This document shows, one piece after another, positions 59,880 to 64,000 of a stretch of 64,000 nt of DNA (within the stretch, counting starts at the first letter, position 1; each line of letters opens with the position of its first letter). The notes under the pieces were generated by a model. That model saw only the letters and a list, made by a program, of their open reading frames with translations, was not told the DNA's origin and made no database searches. The stretch is taken from assembly GCF_036013525.1 (NCBI RefSeq), contig NZ_CP107853.1:9982001-10046000 (forward strand), given 5' to 3'. A program made the translations under genes and the position numbers. The stretch is from Nonomuraea sp. NBC_00507 (GTDB lineage Bacteria > Actinomycetota > Actinomycetes > Streptosporangiales > Streptosporangiaceae).

Positions 59880-60890
59880 ATGCGGGTCGCGGAGAGCCTC
59901 AACCAGGCGCTACACGAGGTGCTCGCCGGCGATTCGTCCGTGTGGATGCTCGGCGAGGACGTGCTCGATCCGTACGGCGGGGCATTCAAGATCACCAAAG
60001 GGCTGTCCAGCCGTTTTCCCGGCCGGGTGCTGGCTACCCCGATCAGCGAGAACGGCATCGTCGGCGTGGCGGGCGGCCTGGCCCTCGCGGGCGGCAAGGC
60101 CATCGTCGAGATCATGTTCTCCGACTTCGTGACCCTGGCCTTCGATCAGATCGTGAATTTCGCCAGTAAATCGGTCTCCATGTACGGCCGGCCGCTGCGG
60201 CTGCCACTGATCGTGCGATGCCCGTCCGGGGGCGGCCGCGGCTACGGACCCACGCACAGCCAGAGCCTGCAGAAGCACTTCATCGGCGTACCCGGTCTCG
60301 CGGTGTACGAGGTGTCCCCCTTCGACGACCATCGCGAGCTGTTCGGCGAGATGCTCGCGCGCGGCGAGCCGTGCCTGCTGTTCGAGGACAAGACCCTCTA
60401 CACCCGGCAGATCTTCGGCGGCGGGGTCGCGGACGATCTGTTCCGGTACGACGTGCTGCCGCGGGCCGCCACGGCCGGCGAGGTGACCAGGGTGTACCTG
60501 GACGATCCCGAGCAGGCGGACTGCGTGATCATCGCGCCGGGCGGGCTGGCGCACCGGGCCCTGGCCGCGATGCGCACGCTGCTGCTGGAGCGGGAGATCA
60601 CCTGTCTGCTGCTCGTGCCGCGGCGCCTGTATCCCTTCGACGTGACCCCGCTGTCGCCGCTGCTGGAGCGGGCCGGTGCCGTGGTCGTCGCCGAGGAGAG
60701 CACCGCCGGCGGCACCTGGGGGGCCGAGGTGGCGCAGCAGGTGCACAGCCGGCTCTGGGGGCGCCTGCGGCGTCCGGTGTCCCTCGTCCACTCGGCGGCC
60801 AGTGTGATCCCGGCGGCCGTCCATCTTGAGCGTGACGTGCTGGTGCGGGACACCGCGATCGTCCGCGCCGTACAGGAGCTCTTGCCTTGA
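59880..60890 (+). CDS. 2-oxoacid dehydrogenase E1 beta subunit
   Basis: 336 residues, ATG five bases after the alpha stop, with GAGGGAG upstream. E1 beta hallmarks: VWMLGEDVLDPYGGAFKITK, ATPISENGIVGVAGGLALAG with the ThDP-activating Glu, and the transketolase C-terminal domain from about 210 (VIIAPGGLAHRALAAMRTLL). The gene order alpha-beta-E2 and the overlap with E2 match a normal dehydrogenase operon. Substrate (pyruvate, branched-chain or aromatic 2-oxo acid) is not decided by sequence. Confidence 0.92.
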   Translation: MRVAESLNQALHEVLAGDSSVWMLGEDVLDPYGGAFKITKGLSSRFPGRVLATPISENGIVGVAGGLALAGGKAIVEIMFSDFVTLAFDQIVNFASKSVSMYGRPLRLPLIVRCPSGGGRGYGPTHSQSLQKHFIGVPGLAVYEVSPFDDHRELFGEMLARGEPCLLFEDKTLYTRQIFGGGVADDLFRYDVLPRAATAGEVTRVYLDDPEQADCVIIAPGGLAHRALAAMRTLLLEREITCLLLVPRRLYPFDVTPLSPLLERAGAVVVAEESTAGGTWGAEVAQQVHSRLWGRLRRPVSLVHSAASVIPAAVHLERDVLVRDTAIVRAVQELLP

Positions 60891-62005
60891 CCGAGCTGAG
60901 CGTGCCCAAACTCAACAACAACGACACCGAGTACCTGCTGGTCGAGTGGCTGGCCGAGGACGGCGCCGGGGTGCTGAAGGGCGATCCGGTGGTGGTTCTG
61001 GAGACCTCCAAGGCGGCCGAGGAACTGGTGGCCGAGGCCGATGGCGTACTGCGGCGGACGGCGGAGACCGGCGCGACCTGCGTGCCCGGGGAGGTGATCG
61101 CGTACATTTCCGATGACTCGGCGCCTCCGCCGGCGGCCGCCGATCACGAAGCCCCTGCGCGTGAAACCGACGGTGAGTCCTCCGAGCCGATCATCACCGC
61201 GCCCGCCCAGGCGCTGATCGACGAGCACGGCGTGGACCCGGCGCGGATCCGCGCGCTGGGGAAGAAGGTGATCAGGCGCGCCGACGTGACAACCCTGATG
61301 GAGACCGGTGGCGACAACGCGTCGTCGCGGCCGAGGACGCTGCCGGCCGTTCAGCGGGCCGTGGCCGCTGCGGTCACCCGTTCCCATCAGACGATCCCGG
61401 CCGCCTTCACCGCCGTGAAGCTGGACGCCGGCCCCGCCATCGCCCGGGCCCGCGTCCTCAGCAAAGAGGCCAGGGCGCTGATCGGCCTGCCTGAGCTGCT
61501 GGTTTCGGCGGTCGCCTCGCTGCACGGGCAGTTCCCGATGTGCTTCGCCGAGCCGGTGGTGGTGGACGGGCCCGGAGGCGAACTGGCCGTGGTCCCCTCG
61601 TCGGCGCCGAACGTCGGTGTCACCGTGGACGTCGGCGATGGCCTGTACGTCCCGGTGCTGCGCGGCGCCGACCGCCTGTCCCTCGGGGAGATCGCGCAGC
61701 GGCTGACGGCGTACCGGACGACGGCGATGCGGGGGGCCTTCCGTGAGGAGGACCTGGCGGGCGGGAACATCGTCGTCACCCTGCACACCGACGCGGCCGT
61801 GCTCCTCGCCGTGCCGATCGTGTTCCCGGGGCAGACCTGCGCGCTGTCGCTGTGCGCGCCGCAGCACGAGTTCGCCCTCGACTCGACCGGAAACGTCGTG
61901 AAACGCACCACGGTCACCCTCGGGCTCGCGTTCGACCACCGCGTCGTCAACGGCCGCGAGGCGGCGATGTTCCTGAATGCCGTGCGGAAGACCGTCGCCC
62001 CCTGA
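60887..62005 (+). CDS. 2-oxoacid dehydrogenase E2 (dihydrolipoyl acyltransferase)
   Basis: 372 residues, TTG start overlapping the E1 beta stop (TTGA). Lipoyl domain at 1-78 with the lipoylated Lys in VLETSKAAEELVAEADG. A short linker is followed by an E3-binding-type segment (TAPAQALIDEHGVDPARIRA). The catalytic domain ends TLGLAFDHRVVNGREAAMFL. The normal DHRxxDG is DHRVVNG, so the Asp is Asn; the catalytic His is kept. One lipoyl domain and a short inner core make it small. No E3 gene is present, so it must borrow one. Confidence 0.9.
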   Translation: MTELSVPKLNNNDTEYLLVEWLAEDGAGVLKGDPVVVLETSKAAEELVAEADGVLRRTAETGATCVPGEVIAYISDDSAPPPAAADHEAPARETDGESSEPIITAPAQALIDEHGVDPARIRALGKKVIRRADVTTLMETGGDNASSRPRTLPAVQRAVAAAVTRSHQTIPAAFTAVKLDAGPAIARARVLSKEARALIGLPELLVSAVASLHGQFPMCFAEPVVVDGPGGELAVVPSSAPNVGVTVDVGDGLYVPVLRGADRLSLGEIAQRLTAYRTTAMRGAFREEDLAGGNIVVTLHTDAAVLLAVPIVFPGQTCALSLCAPQHEFALDSTGNVVKRTTVTLGLAFDHRVVNGREAAMFLNAVRKTVAP

Positions 62006-62023
62006 GCGGGGGTGACGTGCACG

Positions 62024-64000
62024 TCATCCGGACTGCCCGGTCAGGGCGCGCCGCGCCTCCTCCTCACTCATCGCGTCGATCTCCTCGATGAGCAGGTCCT
62101 CGACGGCCTCGGCGAGCTCGGCCACGGTGCCGCAGCCGAACACGGTCCGGATCGGCACCTCCACCTCCAGCATCGCCCGCAGCCGCGCCGCGACCCGGGT
62201 GGTCATCAGCGAATGCCCGCCCAGCTCCAGCAGATCGTCCAGCACGCCGACCCGTTCGAGGCCGAGCACCTCGGCCCAGATCTCGGCGACCAGCGCCTCG
62301 CTGTCGGTGCGCGGCGCTGTGTGGTCCGTCCCGGTGACCCGGTCCGGCTCGGGCAGCGCGGCCCTGTCGACCTTGCCTCGGGAGGTGAGGGGCAGCTCCG
62401 CCAGCTGTGACCACAGGGTCGGCACGAAGCCCCTCGGCAGCCTGCGCGCGGCGTGCGCGCGCAGCTCGGCGGGATCGGCGGGGCCGGTGAAGTAAGCCAC
62501 CAGGTCCTCCCCGCGCGCCGCCACGGCCACCTGCCCGGCGCCTGGGTGCTCGCGCAGGGCGGCCTCCACGTCGCCGGGCTCGATGCGCACGCCGCGGACC
62601 TTGACCTGGTCGTCCAGGCGGCCCAGGAACTCCAGCAGTCCGTCCGAACGCCACCGCGCCCGGTCGCCGGTGCGCAGGCGCCGGGTGCCGGGGTCGCCGT
62701 ACGGGTCGGGCTCGAAGGCGGCGGCGGTGCGGCCGGGCAACCCGGCATACCCGCGCGTGACCCCGGCGCCGCCGATCACCAGCTCCCCCGCAGCGCCCGG
62801 CGGCACCGGCTCGCCTCGAGGGTCAAGCACCCGCACCGACGTGGCCGACAGCGGCCGGCCGATCGGCGGGCGCCCGCCGGAGTCGGTCCCGTCCAGCTCG
62901 GCCCAGGTGGCGATGACCGTGGCCTCGGTCGGCCCGTACGTGTTGACCAGCCGGACCCCGGGCCCCTCGCGATGCCAGCGCGCCACCGCCGCCCCGTCGG
63001 CCTGCTCACCGCCGAGGATCACCAGCCGCAGCGCCGGCGGCCAGGCCACCTCAGCCGGCGACTCGACGAGCCGATGCCAGTACGCGGTCGGAAGATCCAG
63101 CACGGTGATCCGCCGTCCGTCCGGCTCGGCCAGCAGATCGGGCAGGCTCGCCGGGCCGTCCGGCAGCGGCACCACCGCCGCCCCGGACGCGAGCGCCGGG
63201 AAGATCTCCTCGACGTGGGTGTCGAAGCTCAGCGACGCGAACTGCACCACATGATCCCCCGGCCCCAGGCCGTACTCTCGCCGCATCCACCCGACCCTGG
63301 CCGCCACCGAACCATGCTCGACGAGAACCGCCTTGGGCAGCCCGGCAGACCCCGACGTGGTCATCACGTAGGCGATTCCCTTCTCTGGCCCCTTGGCCGC
63401 GCTCCCCTCCCCCACGGCGCGCACGCCGTCCTCGCCGATCAGCCACGCGGCACCCGCGGCGGCCATGGAGTCTGTGTGCCGGGCGAACGGGTCGGCGGGG
63501 TCCAAGGGAAGGTACGCGGCGCCCGCCCGCCACACACCCAGCAGTGCGGCGATCACCTCGGCGGACGGGGCCAGCCGTACGGCCACCACGTCGCCCTCCC
63601 GGACGCCGCTCTCCCGAAGGGTGCCGGCGAGCGTGCCTGCCCGGTCCCAGAGAGCCGCGTACGAGACCACGTGATCATCGCAGCGCACGGCGACGGCGTC
63701 CGGCATCCGGCGCACCACGTCCGCCACCAGGTCCAGCACCCCGTCCGCGACCGGCTCGGCGGGCCCGGCGGCCAGCTCGGCCATCGTCTTCTCGTCCTGT
63801 GCGGTCCACGCGGGAAGCCGCGAGATCGGCGTGTCCGGCTTGGTCACGGCCCCGGCCAGCAGCGTCAGGTAGCGCTCGGCGATCGTCTCCACCTCGCCGA
63901 TGTCGAACACCGCGCCGTCGTACCCGAAGCAGATCGCCAGCTCGTCCCCAGCCGGCCAGACCTCCACCAGCAGATCCACCACGATCTGGTCGTGGTTTCC
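62024..64000 (-). CDS. NRPS module: partial condensation, adenylation and thiolation domains (runs off window)
   Basis: The 3' part of an NRPS, open to the window edge. In order: tail of a C domain, A domain and T domain. A3 is YVMTTSGSAGLPKAVLVEHG (normally TSGSTGxPKG), A5 NTYGPTEATV, A7-A8 LRTGDRARWR and FLGRLDDQVKVRGVRIEPG, A10 LTSRGKVDRAAL. By-eye pocket residues in the order 235 to 517 are D, T, E, D, I, G, T, V, I, K. Two acidic positions (E239, D278) suggest a basic or diamino acid. The T domain is LLELGGHSLMTTRVAARLRA. No thioesterase follows; the stop is 16 bp from the convergent E2 stop. Confidence 0.92.
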   Translation of the reverse strand, partial: GNHDQIVVDLLVEVWPAGDELAICFGYDGAVFDIGEVETIAERYLTLLAGAVTKPDTPISRLPAWTAQDEKTMAELAAGPAEPVADGVLDLVADVVRRMPDAVAVRCDDHVVSYAALWDRAGTLAGTLRESGVREGDVVAVRLAPSAEVIAALLGVWRAGAAYLPLDPADPFARHTDSMAAAGAAWLIGEDGVRAVGEGSAAKGPEKGIAYVMTTSGSAGLPKAVLVEHGSVAARVGWMRREYGLGPGDHVVQFASLSFDTHVEEIFPALASGAAVVPLPDGPASLPDLLAEPDGRRITVLDLPTAYWHRLVESPAEVAWPPALRLVILGGEQADGAAVARWHREGPGVRLVNTYGPTEATVIATWAELDGTDSGGRPPIGRPLSATSVRVLDPRGEPVPPGAAGELVIGGAGVTRGYAGLPGRTAAAFEPDPYGDPGTRRLRTGDRARWRSDGLLEFLGRLDDQVKVRGVRIEPGDVEAALREHPGAGQVAVAARGEDLVAYFTGPADPAELRAHAARRLPRGFVPTLWSQLAELPLTSRGKVDRAALPEPDRVTGTDHTAPRTDSEALVAEIWAEVLGLERVGVLDDLLELGGHSLMTTRVAARLRAMLEVEVPIRTVFGCGTVAELAEAVEDLLIEEIDAMSEEEARRALTGQSG

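Overview
The window is very GC-rich, dense in genes, often uses GTG and occasionally TTG starts, and carries SARP regulators, NRPS parts and secreted cellulases. This points to a filamentous actinomycete, probably of the Streptosporangium/Nonomuraea type; that placement is inference. No rRNA, tRNA or CRISPR array was seen. ORF ends were taken as given. Starts, motifs and repeats were read by eye, without database searches.

Layout. (1) 0.6-3.7 kb: a secreted GH5 cellulase with a ricin-type lectin domain, then a GH1 beta-glucosidase. (2) 3.8-5.0 kb: a divergent nitroreductase/HxlR pair around an operator. (3) 5.1-10.98 kb: a decayed ISKra4 transposase, then an oxidative tailoring module (P450 with an extra N-terminal domain, two FAD monooxygenases, a membrane protein) under a TetR repressor with two matching operators. 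(4) 10.98-12.2 kb: a junction of gene fragments (GH31, helicase, IS256). (5) 12.2-20.6 kb: an antiporter ending in a UBP zinc finger, an aromatic-type FAD monooxygenase, a VOC protein, an orphan cNMP-domain histidine kinase, a SnoaL-ankyrin protein, a muconolactone-isomerase-like protein and a double EthD protein. (6) 20.6-40.1 kb: two transposase-derived (IS701-like) genes that appear catalytically dead flank a long translationally coupled operon (22.0-33.3 kb), an aldo/keto reductase and two NB-ARC SARP regulators. (7) 40.2-42.3 kb: a receiver-thioredoxin-reductase fusion and a stand-alone UBP zinc finger. (8) 42.6-50 kb: HxlR, a SemiSWEET-like transporter, an F420-reductase-like protein, EctB, an SHMT homologue, an EamA exporter and several remnants. 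(9) 50.0-51.5 kb: a second GH5-ricin cellulase. (10) 51.9-55.5 kb: truncated ABC-F and hydrolase genes, prephenate dehydratase and a membrane protein. (11) 55.8-64.0 kb: an NRPS locus with two free-standing condensation proteins, a 2-oxoacid dehydrogenase E1alpha/E1beta/E2 set and an adenylation-thiolation module that runs off the window.

How the genes may work together. The 22-33 kb operon joins a benzoylformate-decarboxylase-like ThDP enzyme, two DJ-1/PfpI proteins, an AGE-type epimerase homologue, GlgX, an NDP-sugar pyrophosphorylase-like protein, a complete partner-switching set (two STAS, one HATPase, one PP2C with a receiver-like domain) and a MinD-like ATPase. I do not recognise this combination as a described system, and it is the main candidate for something new. 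A second candidate is the cNMP-histidine kinase, receiver-TrxR fusion and UBP zinc fingers scattered over 12-42 kb. A third is the pair of CebR-like operators in front of both arms of the NRPS locus, in a window that also holds two cellulases and a beta-glucosidase; this suggests cellulose-derived sugars may control peptide synthesis.
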